Shown in pieces: positions 57,194-64,000 of a stretch of 64,000 nt of DNA. The notes below the pieces were generated by a model that had not been told where the DNA came from, did no database searches, and was given only the letters and a program-made list of their open reading frames with translations. The stretch is taken from assembly GCF_030815145.1 (NCBI RefSeq), contig NZ_JAUSWJ010000001.1, forward strand, positions 4,206,501 through 4,270,500, given 5' to 3'. This stretch comes from Kaistia geumhonensis (GTDB lineage Bacteria; Pseudomonadota; Alphaproteobacteria; Rhizobiales; Kaistiaceae). Numbering within the stretch: position 1 is the first letter of the stretch; each line of letters starts with the position of its first letter. The translations under genes were made by a program, and so were the position numbers.

Positions 57194-58039
57194 TCAGGCC
57201 CGTTCCGCGCCGGCCGCCGCCACGATCACCTCCACCTCAGCTGCCTCCAGCGCCCGGGCGAGATGGCCGGGCGGCGGCGCGTCGGTGACGATGACATCCG
57301 CGCCTGCGACGTCGCAGACGCGGGCGAGCGAGCGATGATCGAATTTCGAGGAATCGCAGAGGATGACCACCTGGTCGGCGCGAGCGATGAAAGCCCGCTT
57401 CACCTCGCTGTCCTCGACCGAATAATCGAAGAAGCCGGCCTCGATCAGTCCGGAAACGCCGATGAACACGCGATCGAGATTGTAGTTGGCGAGCTCGCCC
57501 ACCGCGCGCGATCCGACGACCGACTGCTCGGGATTGCGAACCTCGCCGCCGAGCACATAGACGGGGCTCTTCGAGGCCGAGAGCACCATCGCGGCGCGCA
57601 GGCTGTTGGTGAAGACCCGCAGATCGGAGCGATCGACGATCGCCTCCGCCAGCGTCAGCGTCGACGTGCCGACATCGAGGCCGATCGTCTCGCTGGGCCC
57701 GATCAGGCGCGCGGCGGCGTGGGCGATGGCGGCCTTCTCGCGGGCGTTGCGATGACGGCGGCGCTTGAAGGCCGGCTCCTCGAGATCGAACACCTCGCGC
57801 GGACTGGTGGCGGCCGAAACGGCGCCGCCATGCGTGCGGGCGAGCAGGCCGCGCTCCTCGAGGACGACGAGATCGCGACGGATCGTCATCTCCGATACGT
57901 TCAGGTTGGAAGCGATCTGCGAGACCGAGACGAAACCGTCCATCTCGACCACGTCGAGGATGAGCGACTGCCGCGCCCCGGCCGGCATGCGGCCGAAGCC
58001 GACGGCGGGATCGTAGGTGGGGAAGTCGTCGGGCTGCAT
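57194..58039 (-). CDS. DeoR-family transcriptional regulator
   Basis: 281 residues. The N-terminal DeoR helix-turn-helix reads RQSLILDVVEMDGFVSVSQI, then NVSEMTIRRDLVVLEERGLL and RTHGGAV (about 22-75). The DeoRC effector domain follows, with IGLDVGTSTLTLAEAI and VYVLGGEVRNPEQSVVGSRA, the site for a phosphorylated sugar. It heads the minus-strand unit with the BtpA protein and kinase and is divergent from the SDR gene; it probably represses both directions until a sugar phosphate made by the kinase appears. Confidence 0.92.
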   Translation of the reverse strand: MQPDDFPTYDPAVGFGRMPAGARQSLILDVVEMDGFVSVSQIASNLNVSEMTIRRDLVVLEERGLLARTHGGAVSAATSPREVFDLEEPAFKRRRHRNAREKAAIAHAAARLIGPSETIGLDVGTSTLTLAEAIVDRSDLRVFTNSLRAAMVLSASKSPVYVLGGEVRNPEQSVVGSRAVGELANYNLDRVFIGVSGLIEAGFFDYSVEDSEVKRAFIARADQVVILCDSSKFDHRSLARVCDVAGADVIVTDAPPPGHLARALEAAEVEVIVAAAGAERA

Positions 58040-58086
58040 CGATCGGGGGCTCCTGTCCGGACGCGGCGGCGTTCAGACTGAAACAG

Positions 58087-58121
58087 GTTCGCACATATCC
58101 GAACATGAGCCGGAAGTTCGG
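58087..58121. promoter_or_regulatory. GTTCG/CGAAC repeat array between deoR and SDR
   Basis: Three alternately oriented half-sites: GTTCG (58087-58091), CGAAC (58100-58104) and GTTCG (58116-58120). The first pair forms GTTCG-N8-CGAAC; the second pair forms CCGAAC-N11-GTTCGG. This lies 48-82 bases upstream of deoR and 68-102 upstream of the SDR gene, the place expected for a DeoR operator. Confidence 0.5.
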
Positions 58122-58188
58122 CGTTGTAAAGTGTGCGGATTTGCGTTTCCCTACGGCCATTCGACAGCATGCGCAGGAGCGACCAGTC

Positions 58189-58971
58189 ATGGCGGGCATT
58201 TTCGACCTCTCGGGCCGGAAGGCCTTCGTCACCGGCGGCGCGAAGGGCATCGGCGCCGCGATCGTCCGGGCGCTCGACCGTGCCGGAGCCACCGTCGCCA
58301 TCGCCGATCTCGACGTGATGGCGGCCCAGAACGTGATCGCCGGACTCGCCAATGGCGGCTTCGCGGTCGAGATCGACGTCACCAGGCGCGCCTCGGTGCA
58401 GCATGCCTTCGACCAGGCGGTGGAAGGGCTCGGCGGCATCGATATCGTCTGCGCCAATGCCGGCGTCTCGACGATGCGGCCGGCGATCGACCTCACCGAC
58501 GAGGACTGGGACTTCAACTTCGACGTCAATGCGCGCGGTGTCTTCCTGACCAACCAGATCGCGGTGCGCTACTTCCTCGCCGAGAAGAAGCAGGCGGCGA
58601 TCGTGAACACCGCCTCGCTGGCCGCCAAGGTCGGCGCGCCGCTGCTGGCCCACTACTCGGCGTCGAAGTTCGCGGTGTTCGGCTGGACGCAGGCGCTGGC
58701 CCGCGAGATGGCGCCGAAGGGGATCCGCGTCAACTGCGTCTGCCCCGGCTTCGTGAAGACCTCGATGCAGGAGCGCGAGATCATCTGGGAGGCGGAGCTG
58801 CGCGGCATGACGCCGGAGGCGGTGCGCGCCGAATATGTGTCGCTGACCCCGCTCGGCCGCATCGAGGAGCCCGAGGACGTCGCCGACGTGGTCGTCTTCC
58901 TCGCCTCCGACGCCGCCCGCTTCATGACCGGCCAGGGCATCAACATCACCGGCGGTGTCAGGATGGACTGA
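58189..58971 (+). CDS. Short-chain dehydrogenase/reductase (SDR)
   Basis: 260 residues of the classical SDR family. Cofactor motif TGGAKGIG (about 16-23), an Asp after the second strand (IADLDV) favouring NAD(H) over NADP(H), NAG motif in CANAGVS, catalytic Ser in NTASLAAK and the YxxxK pair in HYSASKFAVFGW. VCPGFVKTSMQ follows. It most likely oxidises a sugar alcohol or sugar, feeding the kinase encoded across the divergent promoter. ATG 58189 is preceded by AGGAG at 9 bases. Confidence 0.9.
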   Translation: MAGIFDLSGRKAFVTGGAKGIGAAIVRALDRAGATVAIADLDVMAAQNVIAGLANGGFAVEIDVTRRASVQHAFDQAVEGLGGIDIVCANAGVSTMRPAIDLTDEDWDFNFDVNARGVFLTNQIAVRYFLAEKKQAAIVNTASLAAKVGAPLLAHYSASKFAVFGWTQALAREMAPKGIRVNCVCPGFVKTSMQEREIIWEAELRGMTPEAVRAEYVSLTPLGRIEEPEDVADVVVFLASDAARFMTGQGINITGGVRMD

Positions 58972-59025
58972 TAGGCCGGAGCGGCGTATTGCGCCGGGGA
59001 TCGACGCGGGCAGCGGAGCTGAACG

Positions 59026-60285
59026 ATGAATCCCTGGCGTAGATATGCCCCTGTCTGGCAAAGGCGCGCCGCGACGACCATCGGCGCGGTGCTGATCGGA
59101 CTGGTGGCTCTCGCCTTTGCCGGGGCGGCCGATGTCGCGCAGGAGGGCTTTGCCTGGCTCGTTGCCCGCTGGCCGCTGCTGCCGCTCGCGCTGACGCCCG
59201 CCGCCTATGCGCTGATCGCCTGGATGACACGGATGCTGGCGCCCGAGGCGCGCAGCTCCGGCATCCCGCAGGTCATCGCCGCGACCCACAACGCCGAATC
59301 GGAGGCCAATGAGCGGCTGACCTCGCTGAGAACGGCCGCGGTGAAGCTGGTGATGACGGTCCTCGCGCTCGGAGCCGGCGGTTCCGTCGGCCGCGAGGGA
59401 CCGACGGTGCAGATCAGCGCCGCGATCATGAACGCCACGCACCGGCTGTTCCGCGTGCCGCTCACGGCCGCCGTCACCATCGCCGGCGGCGCGGCCGGCG
59501 TCTCGGCAGCCTTCAACACGCCGCTTGCCGGCGTCGCCTTCGCGATCGAGGAACTCGCCTCGGCCTATGAGCAGCGGCTCGCGCTGCTGACCATGGCAGC
59601 CGTGCTGATCGCCGGCCTCGTCAGCCTCGGCATCGCCGGCGATTACGTCTATTTCGGCGCGGTCCACGAATCGCTGTCGCTTCAGGCGGCGCTCGTCATC
59701 GCGCCGGTCGCGGGCGTCGCCGGCGGGCTTCTCGGCGGCCTTTTCTCGCGCATCGTGCTCTGGTTCACCTTCTCGGCCGCGGCGCCGATCCGCGCCATCC
59801 GCGCTCGACCCGTGGCGTGGGCGGCAGCGGCCGGTCTCCTTATCGCGGTGATCGGCATCGCCGGTGCCGGGCTCACCTGGGGCACCGGCTATGACGTGTC
59901 GCGCCGGATCATCGAGGGCGGTGCGGAACCGCTCTGGTTCGGCCCCGCCAAGATGCTGACGACGCTGCTGACCGCGCTTTCGGGCATTCCGGGCGGCATC
60001 TTCGCGCCCTCGCTCGCCGCCGGCACCGGCCTCGGCCAGATCATCGCCAGCCTCTTTCCCGGCGAGCCGGTGGGCGCCGTCGTCGTGCTCGGCATGATCG
60101 CCTATTTCGTCGGCGTCGTGCGCGCGCCGCTGACGGCGGTCCTCATCGTCTCGGAGATGACGGACGGCCACAGGCTGATCCTGCCGCTCTTCGCGACCGC
60201 GATCATCGCCGAGGGCGTCTCGGCGCTCGTCTCGCCCGAGCGGCTCTATCACGGCCTCTCGCGCGCCTTCCGCGATCCTGCCTGA
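59026..60285 (+). CDS. CLC-family chloride channel/transporter
   Basis: 419 residues with about 10-12 membrane helices. Chloride-filter motifs are SSGIPQV (GSGIP position, about 77-83), GREGPTVQ with the gating glutamate, GGIFAPSLAAG, and a C-terminal Tyr in ERLYHG. FAIEEL retains the glutamate that acts as internal proton site in the Escherichia coli exchanger, suggesting a proton/chloride antiporter (inference). There are no CBS domains. It is 54 bases downstream of the SDR gene. Confidence 0.9.
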   Translation: MNPWRRYAPVWQRRAATTIGAVLIGLVALAFAGAADVAQEGFAWLVARWPLLPLALTPAAYALIAWMTRMLAPEARSSGIPQVIAATHNAESEANERLTSLRTAAVKLVMTVLALGAGGSVGREGPTVQISAAIMNATHRLFRVPLTAAVTIAGGAAGVSAAFNTPLAGVAFAIEELASAYEQRLALLTMAAVLIAGLVSLGIAGDYVYFGAVHESLSLQAALVIAPVAGVAGGLLGGLFSRIVLWFTFSAAAPIRAIRARPVAWAAAAGLLIAVIGIAGAGLTWGTGYDVSRRIIEGGAEPLWFGPAKMLTTLLTALSGIPGGIFAPSLAAGTGLGQIIASLFPGEPVGAVVVLGMIAYFVGVVRAPLTAVLIVSEMTDGHRLILPLFATAIIAEGVSALVSPERLYHGLSRAFRDPA

Positions 60286-60353
60286 CAGTCGCCTGCGGGC
60301 TTGCGCGCGCCGGCGTCAGCGGCTCCTATGCGGGCCTCTCGCGGAGGAAAGCC

Positions 60354-61313
60354 ATGTCACGCGTCGTCATCATCGGCGGCAGCGGCCATGTCGGCACCTA
60401 TCTCGTGCCGCGTCTGGTCGAAGCCGGATTCCATGTCGTCAATGTCAGCCGCGGCCAGCGGCAGCCCTATACGCCGCACAAGGCCTGGGATGCCGTCGAG
60501 CAGGTGGCGATCGACCGCGACAGGGCCGAGGAGGCGGATGCCTTCGGCGGCGCGATCTTCGACCTGAAGCCCGACATCCTGATCGACATGACCTGCTTCA
60601 CGCTGGCGAGCGCGCGCCAGATCGTCGAGGCGGTGAAGGGCGAGGTCGAGCATTTCCTGCATACCGGCACGATCTGGGTGCATGGCCCGAGCGTCACGGT
60701 GCCGACGACGGAGATGGAGCCGCGCCGGCCCTTCGGCGACTACGGCATCCAGAAGGCGGCCATCGAGGCCTATCTGCTGCACGAGGCGCGCCGCAACGGC
60801 TTCCCGGCCACGATCGTGCATCCCGGCCATATCGTCGGGCCGGGCTGGGCGCCGCTCAATCCGGAAGGCCATTTCGACACCGCCGTCTTCTCGCGGCTGG
60901 CGCGGGGCCAGCAACTGCGCATCCCGAATTTCGGGCTCGAGACGGTGCATCACGTTCATGCCGACGACGTCGCGCAGATGTTCATGCGCGCGATCGCCCG
61001 GCGGAGCGTCGCGATCGGCGAGGCCTTCCACACGGTATCGCCGGCGGCGGTGACGCTGCGCGGCTATGCCGAGCGCATGGCGGCCTGGTTCGGCCGCGAG
61101 GCCGATCTCGCCTTCCTGCCTTTTGCCGAATGGAAGATGCATTACGACGAGGCCACGGCGCAGGCGACCTACGACCATATCGCCCACAGCCCCAACTGCT
61201 CGATCGACAAGGCCCGCGCCATGCTCGGCTATGCGCCGCGCTATTCCTCGCTCGAGGCGGTGCAGGAATCGGTCGCGTGGCTGATCGAGAACGGCGAGGT
61301 CAAGGTGGCGTGA
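60354..61313 (+). CDS. NAD-dependent epimerase/dehydratase-family protein (extended SDR)
   Basis: 319 residues. The Rossmann motif is GGSGHVGTYLV (about 8-18), and the catalytic-site YxxxK is YGIQK. The C-terminal substrate domain contains PGHIVGPGWAPLNPEGHFD and VHHVHADDVAQMFM. It resembles atypical sugar-nucleotide epimerases and reductases of unknown substrate. A GGAGG site precedes the ATG. It converges on the MFS gene with a 10-base gap. Confidence 0.85.
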   Translation: MSRVVIIGGSGHVGTYLVPRLVEAGFHVVNVSRGQRQPYTPHKAWDAVEQVAIDRDRAEEADAFGGAIFDLKPDILIDMTCFTLASARQIVEAVKGEVEHFLHTGTIWVHGPSVTVPTTEMEPRRPFGDYGIQKAAIEAYLLHEARRNGFPATIVHPGHIVGPGWAPLNPEGHFDTAVFSRLARGQQLRIPNFGLETVHHVHADDVAQMFMRAIARRSVAIGEAFHTVSPAAVTLRGYAERMAAWFGREADLAFLPFAEWKMHYDEATAQATYDHIAHSPNCSIDKARAMLGYAPRYSSLEAVQESVAWLIENGEVKVA

Positions 61314-61323
61314 GGCCGTCTCC

Positions 61324-62526
61324 TCACGCTTTTTCGCGCTCCTCGGTCAGGAAATAGAGGAACGAGAGCGCGGGAAAGGCGAGGCCGGCGGCGACGATCG
61401 CCGGCCAGCCGAAGGCCTCGTGCAGCGGGCTCGCCACCGCCGAGCCGACGGCGCCGCCGAGGAAGAAGGTGGCGATGTAGAGCCCGTTCAGCCGGTTGCG
61501 GATCTGCGGCGCGAGCATGTAGAGCGCGCGCTGCCCGAACACCGTGTTGGCCTGCACGCAGAAATCGACCGCGAGCGCGGCGAGCGTCATCAGCGCGATC
61601 GACAGGAAATGGCCGCCGAGCCAGGCGAGCACGAAGGAGGCGAAGACGCCGGCGATCGCCGCGCCGGTGCCCAACCGCGTATGCCCGGCATCGGCCATCC
61701 GCCCGGCGATCGGCGCCGACAGCGCGCCCGCGGCGCCCGCCAGCGCGAAGAGCGCGATCTGCGATTGCGAATAGCCGAAGTCGGGACCGGCGAGTTCCAG
61801 CGGCACCGCGGTCCAGAACAGGCTGAAATCCGCGAACAGGAAGAACTGGTAGAAGGCGCGCCGGCGCAGCAGCGGTGTCGCGCGCCAGATGGTCCAGAGC
61901 GAGCGCAGCAATTCTGGATAGCTGTGCGACCCGCTCGGCGTCCGCCGCGGCAGGAAGCGCAGCAGCAGGAGCAGCAGCACGATCATGAAGGCGGCGGAGA
62001 GCGCGAAGACGCCGCGCCAGCCGACGATGTCGGAGAGGAAGCCCGAGATCGGCCGCGCCAGCAGGATGCCGACCATCAGCCCGCTCATGACGTTGCCGAC
62101 CGTGCGGCCGCGATTCGCCTCGTCGGTCATCGAGGCCGCGAGCGGCACCAGCATCTGGATGACGCTCGACGAGAAGCCGATGAAGAGCGCCGCGCCGAGG
62201 AAGGGCAGGGCGGTCGGCGCCAGCGCCGTCAGGACGAGCGCGACGGACGTCACCGCCACCGCGATGGTGATCAGCCTCTTGTTCTCGACGATGTCGCCGA
62301 GCGGCACTAGAAGCACGAGCCCGCAGCCATAGCCGATCTGCGTCAGCGTCACGACGAGGCTCGCCACATGCGGCGACAGGCCGACATCGGGGCCGATCAG
62401 CTTGATGAGCGGCTGAGCGTAATAGAGGTTGGCCGCGATCGCGCCGCAGGCGCAGGCGAGCAGGATCGTCAGCGCCGGCGTGATCTTCGGATGCGGCGCG
62501 GGGATCGCGGAGGGGGTGGACGTCAT
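61324..62526 (-). CDS. Major facilitator superfamily transporter
   Basis: 400 residues with 12 predicted membrane helices. N-terminal helix 1 includes LLACACGAIAANLYYAQPLI, a signature of the YnfM/arabinose-exporter-like drug-efflux group; loop 2-3 contains VPLGDIVENKRL, the modified MFS motif A, and SMTDEANRGRTVGNVMSG lies in the fourth-fifth helix region. Substrate unknown; an exporter of small compounds is likely. I prefer ATG 62526 over a 15-codon longer form. Confidence 0.87.
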   Translation of the reverse strand: MTSTPSAIPAPHPKITPALTILLACACGAIAANLYYAQPLIKLIGPDVGLSPHVASLVVTLTQIGYGCGLVLLVPLGDIVENKRLITIAVAVTSVALVLTALAPTALPFLGAALFIGFSSSVIQMLVPLAASMTDEANRGRTVGNVMSGLMVGILLARPISGFLSDIVGWRGVFALSAAFMIVLLLLLLRFLPRRTPSGSHSYPELLRSLWTIWRATPLLRRRAFYQFFLFADFSLFWTAVPLELAGPDFGYSQSQIALFALAGAAGALSAPIAGRMADAGHTRLGTGAAIAGVFASFVLAWLGGHFLSIALMTLAALAVDFCVQANTVFGQRALYMLAPQIRNRLNGLYIATFFLGGAVGSAVASPLHEAFGWPAIVAAGLAFPALSFLYFLTEEREKA

Positions 62527-62628
62527 GGGGGGTATGCCTTGGCGGACGGCCGCTGCGGCCGGCGGGGCCAAGACATGCCAGCTTTCGTCCGTGAAACCAA
62601 GCGAGGCCGGGAGAGCCGTGACCCTGGT

Positions 62629-62653
62629 CCCTCTCCCGCGAAGCGGGGGAGGG
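62629..62653. repeat. CCCTCTCCCGC/GCGGGGGAGGG hairpin repeat
   Basis: An 11-bp stem (one G-T wobble) with loop GAA, followed by TTGGGGAGGG, in the 172-base gap between the amidohydrolase and MFS genes. Elements of this 'CCCTCTCCC' type are widespread intergenic repeats in alphaproteobacteria. The remainder of the gap shows nothing. Confidence 0.55.
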
Positions 62654-62698
62654 TTGGGGAGGGCTTGCGTTCGGATGTGGCCGGTGGACCTCGACCCG

Positions 62699-63871
62699 TC
62701 AGCCGGCGATCACCTTGCCGCGCTTCAGCACCGTGCGGCCGCCCGGGACGCCCGCGACCGCCTCGGGCACGGAGCCGGCCGGGATGAGCACGAGGTCGGC
62801 GCGGCAGCCGGGCGCGAGGCCGTAGCCTTCGAGGCCGAGCACCGAAGCGGGGAGGGCGGTCACCATCTGGAAGGCGTGCGCGACATCCTCGTCGGCGTTG
62901 AAGTCCTGCCGGTAGCCCACGATCATCGCCCGGCGCAGCAGGTCGCCGTCGCCATAGGGCGACCAGGCGTCGCGGATATTGTCCGAGCCGGCGAAGACGG
63001 TCACGCCCTCGGCCTTCAGCCGCTTGACGGGCGGCATGGCGACCGGGCCGGGGCCGTTGGTCATGATCGCGACGCGGCTGTCGGCGAGCGCCTTCGCCGT
63101 TCGGGCGAACTCCGCCGGATCGATCATGCCGAGCGCGAAGGCGTGGCTGACGACGACGCGCCCCTCGAGCCCTGAAGCCTTCGTCCTGTCGGCGATCTGG
63201 CGCAGTTCGAAGGCGCCGAGCGGACCCGGATCATGCAGGTGGATGTCGACGCCGGCGCCATGCTTCTCGGCGAGGTCGAAGACCGTGTCGAGATGGCCGG
63301 TCACGTCGTCGTCGATGCCGGCCGGATCGAGCCCGCCGACGAGATCGGCGCCCTCGCGCATCGCCGCGTCGAGAAGGTCGGCCGTGCCGGGATCCTTGAA
63401 GATGCCGCTCTGCGGGAAGGCGACGATCTCGATGTCGACGAGATGGCGATAGCGCTCGCGAAGCGCGAGCAGCGCATGCAGGCCCTTGAGTCCGACCTCG
63501 GTGTCGATATCGACATGGCTGCGGATGGCGCCGGTGCCGAAGGCGGCCACCTGTTCGATCAGCCGCCCGCCGCGCTCCTCGACCGGCATGGTCAGCGTGC
63601 GGCGCAGATGCTTCTCGGCGGCGATCCGCTTCGCAACGGTGTCGCCGGGGATGTGGGGAATGAACGGCAGGCCGATCAGCGTCTTGTCGAGATGGATGTG
63701 CCCCTCGACGAAGGAGGGCGAGACGAGCTTGCCCGCCGCATCGATCCGGCGCGCCGCGGACGGCGCCGTTCCCGCCTCGGCGACGGTGGTGATGGTGGCG
63801 CCGGTGATGGCGATATCGACGCGTTGACCATCCGGCGTCGTGGCGCCGGCAATGACGAGATCGGCCTGCAT
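62699..63871 (-). CDS. Cytosine-deaminase-like amidohydrolase
   Basis: 390 residues of the CodA/AtzC-type amidohydrolases. Metal-binding HIH is in FVEGHIHLDKT (about 53-63), further ligands are DIHLHDPGP and VVSHAFALG, and the final Asp is in FAGSDNIRDAWSPYG. The family deaminates or dealkylates cytosine, isocytosine, creatinine-like and triazine rings; SDNIRDAW in place of the E. coli CodA pattern leaves the substrate open. It is 11 bases downstream of the partial gene that enters the window's end. Confidence 0.85.
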   Translation of the reverse strand: MQADLVIAGATTPDGQRVDIAITGATITTVAEAGTAPSAARRIDAAGKLVSPSFVEGHIHLDKTLIGLPFIPHIPGDTVAKRIAAEKHLRRTLTMPVEERGGRLIEQVAAFGTGAIRSHVDIDTEVGLKGLHALLALRERYRHLVDIEIVAFPQSGIFKDPGTADLLDAAMREGADLVGGLDPAGIDDDVTGHLDTVFDLAEKHGAGVDIHLHDPGPLGAFELRQIADRTKASGLEGRVVVSHAFALGMIDPAEFARTAKALADSRVAIMTNGPGPVAMPPVKRLKAEGVTVFAGSDNIRDAWSPYGDGDLLRRAMIVGYRQDFNADEDVAHAFQMVTALPASVLGLEGYGLAPGCRADLVLIPAGSVPEAVAGVPGGRTVLKRGKVIAG

Positions 63872-63882
63872 GTTCTCTTCCG

Positions 63883-64000
63883 TCAGTCGATGAGGGCGAC
63901 GCGGCGCGCCGCGACCACGCGATAGAGCCGGTCGCCATAGACCTTCTCTTCCTCGCGCGCGGAGAAGACGAGCGAGATGTCGTGTTCGTCGTCGGACGCG
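63883..64000 (-). CDS. C-terminal end of an unidentified protein
   Basis: About 38 codons of a gene whose start lies beyond the window end. The visible tail reads DDEHDISLVFSAREEEKVYG and then DRLYRVVAARRVALID before TGA. EHDISLVF superficially resembles the switch region of branched-chain amino-acid ABC ATPases, but the following residues do not fit. Stop-to-start spacing of 11 bases indicates an operon with the amidohydrolase. Confidence 0.6.
   Translation of the reverse strand, partial: ASDDEHDISLVFSAREEEKVYGDRLYRVVAARRVALID

Overview
The window is GC-rich (roughly two thirds G+C) chromosomal DNA of an alphaproteobacterium, most likely a Hyphomicrobiales (Rhizobiales) member. Reasons: an Rsm22-type methyltransferase and a GatB/YqeY gene beside dnaG-rpoD and divergent from carA, an lrp/trxB/lysR block, an iolR(RpiR)-iolCDEB inositol locus in which IolC carries a C-terminal DUF2090 domain, HlyU, and dense long antisense ORFs typical of high-GC coding DNA. 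I cannot name the genus from sequence alone. I see no phage, insertion sequence, CRISPR array or rRNA.

Layout. 1-4.6 kb: end of corA, cardiolipin synthase, a VOC protein, aspartate aminotransferase and an msrP without msrQ. 4.6-5.0 kb: a gene-free stretch that I read as a minus-strand small RNA with a CCUCCUCCC hairpin loop and a strong terminator. 5.0-14.6 kb: lysR, trxB, lrp, an AAC(3)-III-like acetyltransferase, greA, carB, a zinc metallopeptidase and a secreted esterase-like protein. 14.9-27.4 kb: a large proline-rich DUF6600-type envelope protein, hlyU, a Uma2 remnant, rpoD, dnaG, rsm22, yqeY, carA, a lipid kinase, a SIMPL protein, a cupin and tRNA-Ile2(CAU).

27.5-33.4 kb: a GNAT gene and a complete carbohydrate ABC importer (binding protein, two permeases, ATPase) divergent from a GntR/UTRA regulator, with a palindromic operator sitting inside the importer's promoter. 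33.4-40 kb: three large glycosyltransferases (two of them GT-B plus GT-A fusions) and a small coiled-coil protein, overlapping by 4 bases at two junctions. 40-49 kb: myo-inositol catabolism (iolB, iolE, iolD, iolC, iolR, a second Gfo/Idh/MocA dehydrogenase, iolG) with two IolR-like boxes over the two promoters.

49-54.4 kb: a glycerophosphodiesterase with a Pho-box-like element, an inositol monophosphatase-family gene, then a copper module (cueR, copA, copZ) in which copA and copZ each have a MerR-type promoter with a 19-bp spacer. 54.5-64 kb: two small acidic or charged proteins, a sugar locus (FGGY kinase, BtpA-family protein, DeoR regulator, divergent short-chain dehydrogenase), a CLC transporter, an epimerase-like protein, an MFS transporter, a cytosine-deaminase-like amidohydrolase and the end of one more gene.

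Most genes are ordinary housekeeping or catabolic functions. The parts that look least described are the candidate sRNA at 4.65-4.8 kb, the glycosyltransferase cluster, the kinase/BtpA/SDR sugar locus and several unassigned perfect palindromes upstream of genes.
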